Assembly (NCBI GenBank): GCA_938007935.1
Contig: CALLMD010000011.1
Location: 1 to 64,000 of the forward strand
Direction of reading: 5' to 3'
Origin: an uncultured Hellea sp.
GTDB taxonomy: Bacteria > Pseudomonadota > Alphaproteobacteria > Caulobacterales > Maricaulaceae
DNA: 64,000 nt
The notes under the pieces are model-generated. The model did no database searches and had not been told where the DNA came from. It worked only from the letters and a program-made list of their open reading frames with translations. The position numbers were made by a program, and so were the translations under genes. Below are positions 17,725 through 27,924 of the stretch, piece by piece. The stretch's first letter is position 1; every line of letters begins with the position of its first letter.

Positions 17725-17904
17725 ATGGCTGTTCCTAAGAGTAAAATTTCAAATTCACGCCGCGGCATGCGCCGCGCGCATGACCGCCTATCCGCTGTCA
17801 ACTATGTTGAAGATAAGGATAGCGGCGAATTACGTCGTCAGCACCACATTGACCTGAAAACAGGCATGTATCGTGGACGTCAGGTTCTCACACCCAAAGA
17901 TTAG
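17725..17904 (+). CDS. rpmF: 50S ribosomal protein L32
   Basis: 59 residues starting [20 protein letters not shown], the standard L32 N-terminus. GGAGG lies about 5 nt before the ATG at 17725; the in-frame ATG at 17713 lies on the ribosome site and is rejected. This form lacks the Zn-binding cysteines of some L32 proteins, typical of alphaproteobacteria. Enolase follows 27 nt later. Confidence 0.96.
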   Translation: MAVPKSKISNSRRGMRRAHDRLSAVNYVEDKDSGELRRQHHIDLKTGMYRGRQVLTPKD

Positions 17905-17916
17905 ATAAAGCGCTAA

Positions 17917-19215
<1,299 letters not shown>

Positions 19216-19237
19216 AACCTCACAACGGGCGGATGCA

Positions 19238-20113
19238 ATGAACACAACAAGCCCAAAAGTTAGCTTTAAACACAAAACATTTGTCAATATTCTAAAGCTT
19301 ATTGGCGGGCGGAGAATTCTCGCCAAACAATTTGAGGCCGGCAGAGGCTCAACGGCAACTCCGACTAAGGGGCTGCGCAAGAAATACAGCATTGAGGGCT
19401 CAGAGTTTCGCGGACAGCCTATTTGGACATATCCGGGAAACGACACGCTCATATATTATATTCATGGCGGCGGGTTTGTTGCGGGGTTTTCCTATTTCTA
19501 TTTTCCGATGATGGGCGAAATATCGCGTAAATCTGGCGCTAGCCTTATAGCTCCAGATTACCCGCTCTATCCTGATATTGACGCAGCGGGCACCCATGAA
19601 TGGATACGCGAGCATTACGATGAGACCATAAAGCAGATTAAACCTTCCAAAATTGTCCTTATGGGCGATTCTGCAGGTGCCAATGCCGCGATGGTTCTGG
19701 CACAAGACCTCGCTAGATCAACATCACCCGCGGATAAACTTATTCTCCTCTGCCCTTGGATTGATTTACGCATGACCAATCCTGACATGGTACAGCACGA
19801 TGAGGAACAGTTGTTAGATGGCGATAAAATCTTACTTGCGGCGAAGCGCCATGCAGGAGAATTAAGCCTTGATGACCCGCTTATAAGTCCTATTTTTGGG
19901 GAGCTCACATCTTTGCCGTCAACATGGGTTTTCACGGCCAATAAAGATCTTCTTCATGCAGATATCATGAGCAGCGTCGATAAAATGCACGACGCAGGGT
20001 TTACGCCTACACTCGACCTTGTTGAGGGTTTAGCCCATGTTTACATGCTCATGCCAACCCCAGAGGGCAAAGCATGCCTCACGCGAATTGCGCAGGCCGT
20101 AAAGAAACCCTAG
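19238..20113 (+). CDS. Alpha/beta hydrolase of the hormone-sensitive lipase type
   Basis: 291 residues from the ATG at 19238, which has a GGGCGGA ribosome site; the longer frame from 19151 overlaps eno and is rejected. The oxyanion motif YYIHGGGFVAGF, the nucleophile elbow GDSAGAN (Ser), an Asp in FTANKDLLHAD and a His in EGLAHVYML complete the catalytic triad of HSL-family (family IV) esterases. Substrate unknown. It is inserted between eno and ftsB; no signal peptide, so probably cytoplasmic. Confidence 0.85.
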   Translation: MNTTSPKVSFKHKTFVNILKLIGGRRILAKQFEAGRGSTATPTKGLRKKYSIEGSEFRGQPIWTYPGNDTLIYYIHGGGFVAGFSYFYFPMMGEISRKSGASLIAPDYPLYPDIDAAGTHEWIREHYDETIKQIKPSKIVLMGDSAGANAAMVLAQDLARSTSPADKLILLCPWIDLRMTNPDMVQHDEEQLLDGDKILLAAKRHAGELSLDDPLISPIFGELTSLPSTWVFTANKDLLHADIMSSVDKMHDAGFTPTLDLVEGLAHVYMLMPTPEGKACLTRIAQAVKKP

Positions 20114-20156
20114 AGTCTTAACACAATGCTAACCATAACCGTTTCAATAAAGCGAT

Positions 20157-20465
20157 ATGGAACGCCTTAGATATATCCGGACGAAATGGCCCGTATTTGC
20201 GCTTATTACACTATATATCTACCTCGCCTTCCATGCATTTTCAGGCTCTCAAGGCCTAATGCGCTGGGTGGATTATGAGGGTGATATACGCCGCAATGAA
20301 GTTAAACTCGCCGCTATTACTAAAAAGAGAATAGCTCTAGAAAATCAAGCAAATGCCCTAAAAGCTGAAGGGCTAGATCTTGATCAGCTCGACATAAAGG
20401 CGCGTGAAACGCTATTTGTTTCGCTAACGAAAGAAAAGACGATTTGGCTTGACCAAGCACCCTAA
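20157..20465 (+). CDS. ftsB: FtsB/DivIC-family septum formation initiator
   Basis: 102 residues: a short cytoplasmic start, one transmembrane helix (about residues 12-31) and a coiled-coil periplasmic part (about 42-72), the FtsB layout. FtsB joins FtsL and FtsQ in the divisome. The eno-ftsB-pdhA order is typical of alphaproteobacteria and supports the call despite weak sequence conservation. Confidence 0.8.
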   Translation: MERLRYIRTKWPVFALITLYIYLAFHAFSGSQGLMRWVDYEGDIRRNEVKLAAITKKRIALENQANALKAEGLDLDQLDIKARETLFVSLTKEKTIWLDQAP

Positions 20466-20545
20466 ATAACAGCATAAGCTGCTCAGATTATTGATCCGCA
20501 TGTTCAAATTTAATTTGTATGCGAAACATGTAAATGAGATTAATT

Positions 20546-21544
20546 ATGGCGGCTAAAAAATCCTCTTCCAAAATTTTAAAAACGGATAAAGACGAACTCC
20601 TCGGTTATTACAAAGACATGTTGCTCATTCGGCGTTTCGAAGAAAAAGCAGGACAACTCTACGGCATGGGCCAAATTGCAGGCTTTTGTCACCTTTATAT
20701 CGGGCAGGAAGCCGTCGTTGTAGGCGCACGTGCAGGCATGATCGAGGGAGATCAAATGATTACGGGTTACCGCGATCACGGCCATATGCTGGCTTGCGGC
20801 ATGTCAGCCCGGGGCGTGATGGCGGAACTCACGGGCCGCTCAGGCGGTTACTCTCGCGGCAAAGGCGGCTCTATGCACATGTTTAGCACTGAAAAACACT
20901 TTTATGGCGGTCACGGCATTGTCGGCGCGCAAGTCCCGATAGGCGCAGGTCTAGCACTGGCTAATAAATATACAAATAATGGCAATGTAAGCCTCGCCTT
21001 TTTCGGTGATGGCGCGTCCAATCAAGGCCAAGTCTATGAAGCCTTTAACATGGCGAAGCTTTGGGACTTGCCGGTCGTTTTTGTCATTGAGAACAACCAA
21101 TATGCGATGGGCACAGCTGTTCACCGCTCTTCAGCCGAAACAGAGCTCTATAAACGCGGCTCCAGTTTCGAAATAAAAGGTGTACAGGTTGACGGCATGA
21201 ATGTCCTCGAAGCGCGTGATGCCTCACGTAAAGCCATTAAACATGCCCGCGACGGAAAAGGGCCAATGATACTCGAGATGAAAACCTATCGATATCGCGG
21301 CCATTCAATGTCTGACCCAGCGAAATACCGCACGCGCGAGGAAGTCACAAAAACCCGAAGTGAACGCGACCCCATTGAAATGGCCAAAGCGCGCCTCTTA
21401 GACGAGAAATGGATTGACGAAGATGGCCTCAAAGCTATCGACAAAGATATCAAAGTTGTTGTCGCCGATTCCGCCGAATTTGCGCAAACATCACCCGAAC
21501 CAGACCCGTCAGAACTTTATACCGATGTGTTATTAGAAGCCTAA
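20546..21544 (+). CDS. pdhA: Pyruvate dehydrogenase E1 component, alpha subunit
   Basis: 332 residues from the ATG at 20546 (an upstream in-frame ATG at 20534 is possible). It binds thiamine diphosphate and decarboxylates pyruvate. The ThDP motif is AFFGDGASNQGQVYEAFNMA ending in a VIENN; GGHGIVGAQVPIGAG and YRYRGHSMSDP are also present. The operon continues through two small genes to pdhB and pdhC. Because E1 needs thiamine diphosphate, the thiC operon in this window feeds its cofactor. Confidence 0.97.
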   Translation: MAAKKSSSKILKTDKDELLGYYKDMLLIRRFEEKAGQLYGMGQIAGFCHLYIGQEAVVVGARAGMIEGDQMITGYRDHGHMLACGMSARGVMAELTGRSGGYSRGKGGSMHMFSTEKHFYGGHGIVGAQVPIGAGLALANKYTNNGNVSLAFFGDGASNQGQVYEAFNMAKLWDLPVVFVIENNQYAMGTAVHRSSAETELYKRGSSFEIKGVQVDGMNVLEARDASRKAIKHARDGKGPMILEMKTYRYRGHSMSDPAKYRTREEVTKTRSERDPIEMAKARLLDEKWIDEDGLKAIDKDIKVVVADSAEFAQTSPEPDPSELYTDVLLEA

Positions 21545-21545
21545 T

Positions 21546-22034
21546 GTGCAGCTCGCTCAGCTTAATATCGGTATAGGTCGCCATCAAATGGATGACCCAA
21601 GAATGCAAGGTTTTGTAGGGCGTATTGATATTATAAATGCTCTTGCTGATCGTTCTGATGGGTTTATTTGGCGTTTAGTCGATGCTGACGAAGCGATAGA
21701 TGGCGCGCTAGATTTAAGGCTACCAGGCAGTGAAAGCACCTTAGTTAATATGAGCGTTTGGCGCGACATTCAAAGCCTCTTTCATTTTATCTATAAAACA
21801 GCCCATGCAAAAGTTATGGTCGATCGCGATGATTATTTCATTCCATTGACCGAGCGTTTTATCGTTCTGTGGTGGGTTCAAGACGGACACATACCTAGTC
21901 TGGATGAAGCCAAAACCAAGCTCGACGCTATTCGCGCCCATGGCCCCACGCCAGAGGCTTTTGATTTCCAAACGCCATTTTCGGCTACTGGCAAACCGAT
22001 CAAAACCAATTTTCCAAAGAAGGACTGCGCATAA
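21546..22034 (+). CDS. DUF3291 family protein
   Basis: 162 residues starting at a GTG 1 nt after the pdhA stop. The DUF3291 pattern is clear: QLAQLNIGIGRHQMDDPRMQ, GFIWRL, SVWRDIQSLFHFIYK and FIVLWWVQDGHIPSLDEAK. The family has a dimeric alpha/beta-barrel-like fold; its reaction is not established. It is not usual inside pdh operons and sits here with a MAPEG gene. It overlaps the next start by 1 bp, so translation is coupled. Confidence 0.85.
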   Translation: MQLAQLNIGIGRHQMDDPRMQGFVGRIDIINALADRSDGFIWRLVDADEAIDGALDLRLPGSESTLVNMSVWRDIQSLFHFIYKTAHAKVMVDRDDYFIPLTERFIVLWWVQDGHIPSLDEAKTKLDAIRAHGPTPEAFDFQTPFSATGKPIKTNFPKKDCA

Positions 22035-22438
22035 TGACTCCTGAACTTAGTTACCTCGTGGCCTCAGCCGCCCTGTTTTTTGTTATGATTAGCGTGCAAG
22101 CCGTCCTCTCGGATAAGGAGCATGGCATTAAACATGGTGCTGGCGCGCGCGATAATACCGTTGATAAATCGGTGATGGTGCAGCGCGCAAAACGTGCCAA
22201 CGCCAATATGATTGAAAGCCTCATCATCTTTATTCCGCTTATCCTTGTCGCTGTTATGACAGAGCGCACAAACACCATGACAGCTTTGGGCGCGGCTATG
22301 TTTTTCTGGGGGCGTGTTGCCTATGCACCGCTTTATTGGTTTGGCGTGCCTTGGCTTCGCTCAGGTGCCTGGTTCGTTGGCATCATCGGCCTTATCCTTA
22401 TTTTCTTACAAGTTTTGCCTTTCACAGGAGCCACATAA
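22034..22438 (+). CDS. MAPEG family membrane protein
   Basis: 134 residues with four hydrophobic segments. The region AKRANANMIESLIIFIPLIL carries the MAPEG-type conserved Arg-Asn-x-x-E pattern in helix 2, and the last two helices hold GRVAYAPLYWFGVPWLR. MAPEG proteins are membrane glutathione transferases or detoxification enzymes; the substrate here is unknown. It ends one base before pdhB. Confidence 0.85.
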   Translation: MTPELSYLVASAALFFVMISVQAVLSDKEHGIKHGAGARDNTVDKSVMVQRAKRANANMIESLIIFIPLILVAVMTERTNTMTALGAAMFFWGRVAYAPLYWFGVPWLRSGAWFVGIIGLILIFLQVLPFTGAT

Positions 22439-23809
22439 ATGGCGATTGATATTCAAATGCCCGCCCTCTCCCCGACCATGGAGGAAGGCACATTGTCTAA
22501 ATGGCTGGTCAAAGAAGGCGACAAAATCGCCTCGGGTGACATCCTTGCCGAGATTGAAACGGACAAAGCAACAATGGAAGTCGAGTCCATTGATGAAGGC
22601 ATTGTCGGTAAAATCGTCATCGCGGAAGGAACTGAAAATGTAAGAGTCGGCGCTGTTATTTTGCAGCTCCTAGAAGATGGCGAAACCGCCGCTGATTTAT
22701 CTGCCCCTTCCTCTGCCGCTGCTCCGCAAGCAGCGCCCCAAACCGCGCCAGCAAAAGCACCTGTTGCAAGCCCCGCTCCCGCGCCCAAGGCTGCATCAAA
22801 CGACCCAGCCATTCCGACCAATATCAAGATGGTTGAGACCACCGTACGTGACGCCTTGCGCGACGCTATGGCCGAGGAAATGCGCCGCGATGAAACCGTC
22901 TTCGTCATGGGCGAAGAAGTCGCTGAATATCAAGGCGCTTACAAAGTCACACGTGAACTGCTCCAAGAATTTGGCGCAAAGCGCGTCATAGATACGCCCA
23001 TTACCGAATATGGTTTTGCCGGTATTGGCGTGGGCGCAGCCATGGGCGGATTGCGCCCTATTGTCGAGTTCATGACATTCAACTTTGCCATGCAAGCCAT
23101 TGATCATATTATAAATTCTGCCGCCAAGACGCTTTATATGTCGGGCGGTCAAATGCGCTGTCCTATCGTGTTTCGCGGCCCTAACGGCGCGGCCTCCCGC
23201 GTCGGCGCGCAGCACAGCCATGACTATTCCAGCTGGTATGCCAATGTCCCTGGCCTGAAGGTCGTCGCCCCTTATGACGCCGCCGATGCCAAGGGCCTCT
23301 TAAAAGCCGCTATTCGCGACCCCAACCCGATTGTCTTTTTGGAGCATGAGCTGCTTTACGGCGAAACTTTTGACGTACCCGACATGGATGACTTCCTTAT
23401 CCCGATAGGCAAAGCCAAGGTGCGCCGCGAAGGCACAGACGTCACCCTCGTCGCCCATAGCCGCATGGTCGGGCGCTGCCTCGAAGCCGCCGAAATCTTG
23501 GCCGCTGACGGCATTTCAGCCGAAGTCATTGACCTGCGCACCATCCGTCCTCTGGACAGCGACACTGTGATTGAGAGCGTGAAGAAAACCAACCGCATTG
23601 TCTGCGCCGAAGAAGGCTGGGGCCAAAGCGGCATCGGCTCTGAAATCGCCGCCCGTGTTGTAGCCGAAGCTTTTGATTATCTCGACGCGCCGCCAGAACG
23701 CGTCTTCCAAGTTGACGTGCCGCTCCCCTATGCCGCGAACCTCGAAGCCCTCAGCTTACCGGGAACCGATGATGTTGTGCAAGCTGCCAAGAAAGTTTGT
23801 TATGTCTAA
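22439..23809 (+). CDS. pdhB: Pyruvate dehydrogenase E1 component, beta subunit with N-terminal lipoyl domain
   Basis: 456 residues. Residues 1-80 are a lipoyl domain, the lipoylated Lys lying in [13 protein letters not shown]. An Ala/Pro linker (about 85-120) follows, then the transketolase-like E1-beta domain ([17 protein letters not shown] onwards). The extra lipoyl domain on E1-beta is an alphaproteobacterial trait. It partners PdhA and delivers acetyl groups to the PdhC lipoyl arms. Its last codons overlap a small inserted gene by 8 bp. Confidence 0.97.
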   Translation: MAIDIQMPALSPTMEEGTLSKWLVKEGDKIASGDILAEIETDKATMEVESIDEGIVGKIVIAEGTENVRVGAVILQLLEDGETAADLSAPSSAAAPQAAPQTAPAKAPVASPAPAPKAASNDPAIPTNIKMVETTVRDALRDAMAEEMRRDETVFVMGEEVAEYQGAYKVTRELLQEFGAKRVIDTPITEYGFAGIGVGAAMGGLRPIVEFMTFNFAMQAIDHIINSAAKTLYMSGGQMRCPIVFRGPNGAASRVGAQHSHDYSSWYANVPGLKVVAPYDAADAKGLLKAAIRDPNPIVFLEHELLYGETFDVPDMDDFLIPIGKAKVRREGTDVTLVAHSRMVGRCLEAAEILAADGISAEVIDLRTIRPLDSDTVIESVKKTNRIVCAEEGWGQSGIGSEIAARVVAEAFDYLDAPPERVFQVDVPLPYAANLEALSLPGTDDVVQAAKKVCYV

Positions 23810-24062
23810 AATTACTCGAGACACTATAAAAACTTGGACTGAACACGCGTTAAAAAATTTGGGCGGAACTTCTCATTATAAATCTGTCGCCAAGGAACTT
23901 TGGAAACTTTATGGAATAAAGCTCAAAGGTGACGAGAGATTTTATACTTGGCAATATGATATGCGCTGGGCAGCACAAGAACTCCGAGATGAAGGTAAAT
24001 TAAATAATTCTCATACAGCTGACATTCCTAAAGGCTATTGGTCTTTGACGGAGAAAGAATAA
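23802..24062 (+). CDS. Small winged-helix-like protein between pdhB and pdhC
   Basis: 86 residues from the ATG at 23802, inside the last codons of pdhB, ending exactly on the pdhC start. The pattern [15 protein letters not shown], then [18 protein letters not shown], and GYWSLTEKE at the end resembles the winged-helix domain found at the N-terminus of Mrr-type restriction proteins and in HARE-HTH domains; DNA binding is plausible. It is AT-richer than its neighbours, which suggests insertion into the operon. It could regulate pdh or be a hitchhiking small gene. Confidence 0.65.
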   Translation: MSKITRDTIKTWTEHALKNLGGTSHYKSVAKELWKLYGIKLKGDERFYTWQYDMRWAAQELRDEGKLNNSHTADIPKGYWSLTEKE

Positions 24063-25414
24063 TGCCCATTGAAATCCTCATGCCTGCCCTCTCCCCGACG
24101 ATGGAAGAAGGCACTTTGTCTAAATGGCTCATAGCCGAGGGCGATGTTGTTCGATCTGGCGATATTATGGCCGAGATTGAAACCGATAAGGCGACGATGG
24201 AAATCGAAGCCGTGGAAGAAGGCACAGTCGCTAAAATCCTTATCCCTGAAGGCTCCGAAGGTGTGAAGGTCAATGCGCCGATTGCGATTTTGCTCGAAGA
24301 CGATGAAGATGCGAGCGCGCTTGAGGGTTATGCTGCAGGCGCAAGCTCTGCGCCCCAACCCTCTCCTGTGTCCCCCGCGGAGGCGGGGGTCTCCTCCAAT
24401 AGGAGTGCGGAGCCTGACGCGGGAGATCCCCGCTCTAACGGCGGGGAACACAAGAATATGGGAGATGGCACCCGTATCAAAGCCTCCCCTCTCGCCAAAC
24501 GTCTGGCCGCAGAAGCAGGCCTTGACCTTGGCGCTATTGCTGGCTCGGGCCCCAATGGCCGTATCGTCAAATCCGATATAGACGCGGCCAAAGCGGGCGG
24601 CACGGCCAAAGCAGCAACCGCGCAACAGCACACGGAGCCGCAAACAGCCGCGCCAGTGTCTTCGACCGAAATCGGTATGCCCCTTGGCGGCGGCGCAGAC
24701 TATCTTAGCCGCATGGGCGTGACAGCTGGCACTTATGATCTTATTCCGCTTAACGGCATTCAGAAGGTCGTCGCAAAACGCCTGACCGAATCTCACATTA
24801 ATGTACCGGACTTCCCGCTCTCTATTGACTGCGAAATCGACGAGCTTCTTAAGATGCGCAAAGAGCTCAACGGCCAAGCGCCAGAAGGCGTAAAAATCAG
24901 CGTCAATGATATGCTCATTCGCGCTTGCGCCCTCGCGCTTAAACATGTCCCCGAAGCCAATGCGAGCTATACGCCAGACGGCATTGCGATGCATAAACAC
25001 GCCGATGTCGCCGTGGCTGTCGCTATTGATGGCGGGCTGATTACGCCGATTGTCCGCGGGGCCGAGAATAAAGGCCTGTCGACAATTTCCAGCGAGATGA
25101 AAGATTTGGCGAGCCGCGCGCGCGATCGCAAATTAAAGCCGCAAGAATATCAAGGCGGCACATTTAGCATTTCTAATCTTGGCATGATGGGCATTAAATC
25201 CTTTGGCTCTATCATCAATGAACCCCACGGCATGATCCTCTCTGTCGGCGCAGGCGGCCCGCGCCCCGTTGTCAAAGACGGCGCAATCGCTGTCGCCACA
25301 GTCATGAGCGTCACCCTCACCTGCGATCACCGCGTCGTGGACGGCGCGCTCGGCGCCAAATGGCTCCAGCACTTTAAGCGCTATGTCGAAACGCCAATCA
25401 CGATGATGCTTTAG
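24062..25414 (+). CDS. pdhC: Pyruvate dehydrogenase E2, dihydrolipoamide acetyltransferase
   Basis: 450 residues from the ATG at 24062; a frame opening at 24038 is rejected because it lies in the previous gene. Domains: lipoyl (1-80, [13 protein letters not shown]), a linker containing an 84-bp palindromic DNA element (residues about 103-130), a peripheral-subunit binding domain (about 140-175, KASPLAKRLAAEAG), and the catalytic acetyltransferase ending with DHRVVDGALGAKW (His and Asp of the active site). It forms the E2 core and transfers acetyl to CoA. Confidence 0.97.
   Translation: MPIEILMPALSPTMEEGTLSKWLIAEGDVVRSGDIMAEIETDKATMEIEAVEEGTVAKILIPEGSEGVKVNAPIAILLEDDEDASALEGYAAGASSAPQPSPVSPAEAGVSSNRSAEPDAGDPRSNGGEHKNMGDGTRIKASPLAKRLAAEAGLDLGAIAGSGPNGRIVKSDIDAAKAGGTAKAATAQQHTEPQTAAPVSSTEIGMPLGGGADYLSRMGVTAGTYDLIPLNGIQKVVAKRLTESHINVPDFPLSIDCEIDELLKMRKELNGQAPEGVKISVNDMLIRACALALKHVPEANASYTPDGIAMHKHADVAVAVAIDGGLITPIVRGAENKGLSTISSEMKDLASRARDRKLKPQEYQGGTFSISNLGMMGIKSFGSIINEPHGMILSVGAGGPRPVVKDGAIAVATVMSVTLTCDHRVVDGALGAKWLQHFKRYVETPITMML
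24368..24451. repeat. Palindromic element inserted in frame in the pdhC linker
   Basis: 84 bp, exactly 28 codons. The ends are imperfect inverted repeats (GTGTCCCCCGC at 24368 and GCGGGGAACAC at 24451), each a hairpin itself: CCCCGC/GCGGGG at the left and CCCCGC..GCGGGG at the right, with a shared TCTCC/GGAGA inner edge. The encoded peptide includes SPAEAGV and DPRSNGGEHK, similar to the SPAEAG..DPR signatures of palindromic coding inserts in alphaproteobacteria. GC is far above its flanks. It resembles a RPE/REP-type MITE tolerated in a flexible linker. Confidence 0.8.
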
Positions 25415-25450
25415 GGGCAAATTACTTCGCTTATATGATAGCCTAGATTT

Positions 25451-25486
25451 GTCATGAAAAGTCCTAGGGACAAGCCCTAGGATGAC
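25451..25486. repeat. REP-like palindrome after pdhC
   Basis: TCCTAGGG (25462-25469) and CCCTAGGA (25475-25482) form a perfect 8-bp stem around ACAAG, with outer GTCAT/ATGAC. The GGGCTTGTCCC style core is the common intergenic palindrome type of alphaproteobacteria. It may also end the pdh transcript. A weaker hairpin (TTGGCCCTGTGCCAA region) follows at about 25512-25530. Confidence 0.6.
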
Positions 25487-25599
25487 ATTTTGATTTTCAC
25501 GACTACGTCAACCTTGGCCCTGTGCCAAGGGCCTTTATTGCTGACATGTTAAAAGACACACCTACCCTGTCATCAGACTCGGATTAAAAAAAAATCCGC

Positions 25600-25647
25600 G
25601 AAAAAGAATACCTCGGTTGATCTTTTCCTTCGGAAAATTCAACGAGG
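25600..25647 (-). terminator. Terminator-like hairpin after element C
   Basis: On the minus strand, CCTCGTTGAATTTTCC and GGAAAAGATCAACCGAGG form a long stem with a GAA loop, followed by TATTCTTTTTC (a T-rich run). The stem overlaps the last bases of element C, as expected if C is transcribed and ends here. Beyond it, GCGGATTTTTTTTTAATCCG repeats the palindrome seen after copy B. Confidence 0.65.
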
Positions 25648-25957
25648 ACAGTCCGCAGAGTCAGATACCCTGATGGATACCAAATTTTTTCTAAAATGTT
25701 TTACAAGGCGCTGACCCTGCGGCGATGATTTTTGTGTAGCGGCCTCTTTGGAAAATCCCACAGTTACGCCCGTACACGTGCCAATTCCAAGACACGCTAA
25801 ACGCAGTGGTCAGGCCCCGCTACAAAGACCCGGCACAGGCTTGGTCGTAATGTGCTTTTGAGAGTTCACTTGCATCTCGCAAATGAACTCAGCAAAGACA
25901 CGCAAGCTGCTCAGTCTCACCGTCTAACTACCAACAAACCTACGCGATTGTCTGTCC
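25646..25957 (-). ncRNA. Structured RNA element, copy C of a three-member family
   Basis: 312 nt on the minus strand, GGACAG (25957-25952) to CTGTCC (25651-25646). Compared with copy B it keeps identical blocks of 56, 53 and 38 nt, and differs in ways that keep pairing: ACAA/TTGT replaces GTAAG/CTTAC, CGTG/CACG replaces CGATA/TATCG, and CCGCAGGG pairs with CTCTGCGG (one G-U). It lies in the 800-bp gap 25415-26214 between pdhC and the Glu-rich gene, convergent with pdhC and divergent from the next gene. A 29-nt block identical to copy B lies upstream at 25966-25994, and GATCAATCC (near 26034-26040) takes the place of the GATTAATCC motif. A hairpin terminator follows the 3' end. Confidence 0.75.
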
Positions 25958-26214
25958 ATGCAGTCAAAACTTACATCATCGAGGATAGTTTCCCAACAAT
26001 AGATGAAATATAGCTTGGTTTAAGCTTATAAGGATTGATCTTTTTATCTCCCTGAAATCACTCACTTTATGATGGTTTTGACCGAGGATTGAGGTCTAGC
26101 CTCTGCCGTTAAAAGCCAACTGTAAAAACTTCTCGCTTTTGAGGGGAGAAAGATTGCCCCTTTTTAGCCTTAATCTTATACTTAATGAACCGTTAAATAT
26201 TTTGAGGTCGGGAA

Positions 26215-27819
26215 ATGTTGGGAAAATCATTAGTCGCAGGCACTGTTCTGACACTTTTGGCAGGCGGAGCTGTCTATTATGGCACAGATGCGCAGGGCAA
26301 TATCTCGGCCAAAGCCGGCATGGACAAGCTTGAAAGCTTAGTTAGCAAGAAAAATGCCGCCTCAGACACGCGCAAAACGGCTACAGACGAAGCGACTGCC
26401 GCTTATAAGGTTGAGCACCCCCATGAAGGGCATAAAGATGAAGGCCATGAAGATGGTGGGCATGAAGATAATAGCGAGAAAAGCTCAGCCGATATTCCCT
26501 CTATCAATAGCGATCCTATTGATCCCAAATCTGCCGCTATGTCGGGCACACTTAAAGAAGCGTCTTTAGAAAATGAGGCAGAAGACAGCATAGAACTTAC
26601 CGACAATAGCGCGCCAGAGGCTGCCCTAGAAGACGCAGATGAAAGCTCAGAAACGCCAACGCGGAAATGGATTGATCAATATTTAAAGTCAGAGTCCAAA
26701 ACAGCCGATAATCAAGCCGAGGCCGAGGCCGCGGCAGAGATTATAGAAGAAGACCCAGATACTGATACGGACCAAATCTCAAAAGATGCCGAGATGGAAG
26801 CCCAGATGGAAAGAGAGATGGAAGCCCAAATGGAAGCCGAGATTGCGGCCGTTCTCGCCCAAGAAGAAGCTCTTGAAAAAGAGCTCGCCCAGATGATGGC
26901 AGAAATGGAAGCGCATGAAACGCTGGAACAGGTCGATGTTGAGGTCGAGATTGCCCCAGAGGGTGAAAGCCCAGAAGATGAAAGCCATGAAAAGACAGAG
27001 GCCGAGACAACAGAAATAGAACTGTTTACCGATGAGGAAATTCTCGAGGCCGAAGCCAAAGGCTTTGAGAGCCGCGCCAAAGAGATTGAAAACATCTGGA
27101 TTAGCAAGGACGAAGAAAAGCTATCAGACGCAGAAGTCAAAACGCTACATGACGTTCTTAAAGATAAAAGCGAGATAACGACCACCGAAACAGAGACAAT
27201 TGATCTGGGTGATGGCAAGGTCATGAAAATCGTCAAAGTCACACGCGCCCATGACGATGATGAGGCGCATGCCGAGAAAAAAATTAAGATCAAAATTATG
27301 AGAGATGACGATCTTAAAGATGTGACCGAAAGCGAGCTAAAGCATGAAGTCATTGATACGGATGGTGGTAAAAAAATTAAAATCCGCAAAAATAAAAAAG
27401 CGCATATTACGGCAAAGCACACGCAAGCCGACCATGATAAGAATTGCGACAAAGACGAAAAAATGAGCACGAAAGCTGACGTCTCTAGTACAGCGAAAAT
27501 CGTTATGGCGCAGGCGGAAAAAATTAGCATGTCAGAACTGCGTGACCGTGCCTATCTGGATCTTGTGTCCTATGCGCTAGATAATGGGAATAAGGCCGTG
27601 GCCAATAAGGCCATGTCAAAAATCGAGCAAGTTGAGCTGCGTGATACGGCCCGCAATAGAATGGCCGTATCCTATGCCAAAGCTGGCGACGCCGAGAAAG
27701 CCTTTGCAATTCTTGAAGACATTGAAGTTGAAGCCCTGCGTGATGTCATGCGCCTGCAAGTTATCGAAGCTTTAATCGTACCAGAGGCCCCTGCCCCAGC
27801 GATGCAAGACACACCGTAA
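26215..27819 (+). CDS. Glu-rich membrane-anchored protein of unknown function
   Basis: 534 residues. The start (MLGKSLVAGTVLTLLAGGAVYY) is one hydrophobic helix or signal anchor. A His-rich stretch (EHPHEGHKDEGHEDGGHED, about residues 65-83) could bind metals. A very acidic, coiled-coil-prone core follows (about 150-280, with repeats such as AQMEREMEAQMEAE), then a Lys/His/Asp-rich stretch (about 340-420). The C-terminus has a short helical repeat region (ELRDRAYLDLVSYALDNGN, ELRDTARNRMAVSYAKAGD, ALRDVMRLQVI) resembling TPR-like pairs. It stands between pdhC and lpd. Low complexity prevents a family call. Confidence 0.65.
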   Translation: MLGKSLVAGTVLTLLAGGAVYYGTDAQGNISAKAGMDKLESLVSKKNAASDTRKTATDEATAAYKVEHPHEGHKDEGHEDGGHEDNSEKSSADIPSINSDPIDPKSAAMSGTLKEASLENEAEDSIELTDNSAPEAALEDADESSETPTRKWIDQYLKSESKTADNQAEAEAAAEIIEEDPDTDTDQISKDAEMEAQMEREMEAQMEAEIAAVLAQEEALEKELAQMMAEMEAHETLEQVDVEVEIAPEGESPEDESHEKTEAETTEIELFTDEEILEAEAKGFESRAKEIENIWISKDEEKLSDAEVKTLHDVLKDKSEITTTETETIDLGDGKVMKIVKVTRAHDDDEAHAEKKIKIKIMRDDDLKDVTESELKHEVIDTDGGKKIKIRKNKKAHITAKHTQADHDKNCDKDEKMSTKADVSSTAKIVMAQAEKISMSELRDRAYLDLVSYALDNGNKAVANKAMSKIEQVELRDTARNRMAVSYAKAGDAEKAFAILEDIEVEALRDVMRLQVIEALIVPEAPAPAMQDTP

Positions 27820-27924
27820 GATATGCATTAGCGCAAACCATCTTATCTATAATAAAGGTTCAAAATTGACGTGAAAGCTGTATAGAAGCAGTGAAATTAT
27901 CCGCTTCTAGAAAACAGGTACTTC

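Noticed and set aside
24035-25000. 321-codon frame opposite pdhC
   Set aside because: Antisense to a full-length E2 gene; the apparent Arg/Gly-rich protein is a shadow.
26712-27530. 272-codon Ser/Ile-rich frame opposite the Glu-rich gene
   Set aside because: A complementary-strand artefact of the repeated Glu/Met/Ala codons.
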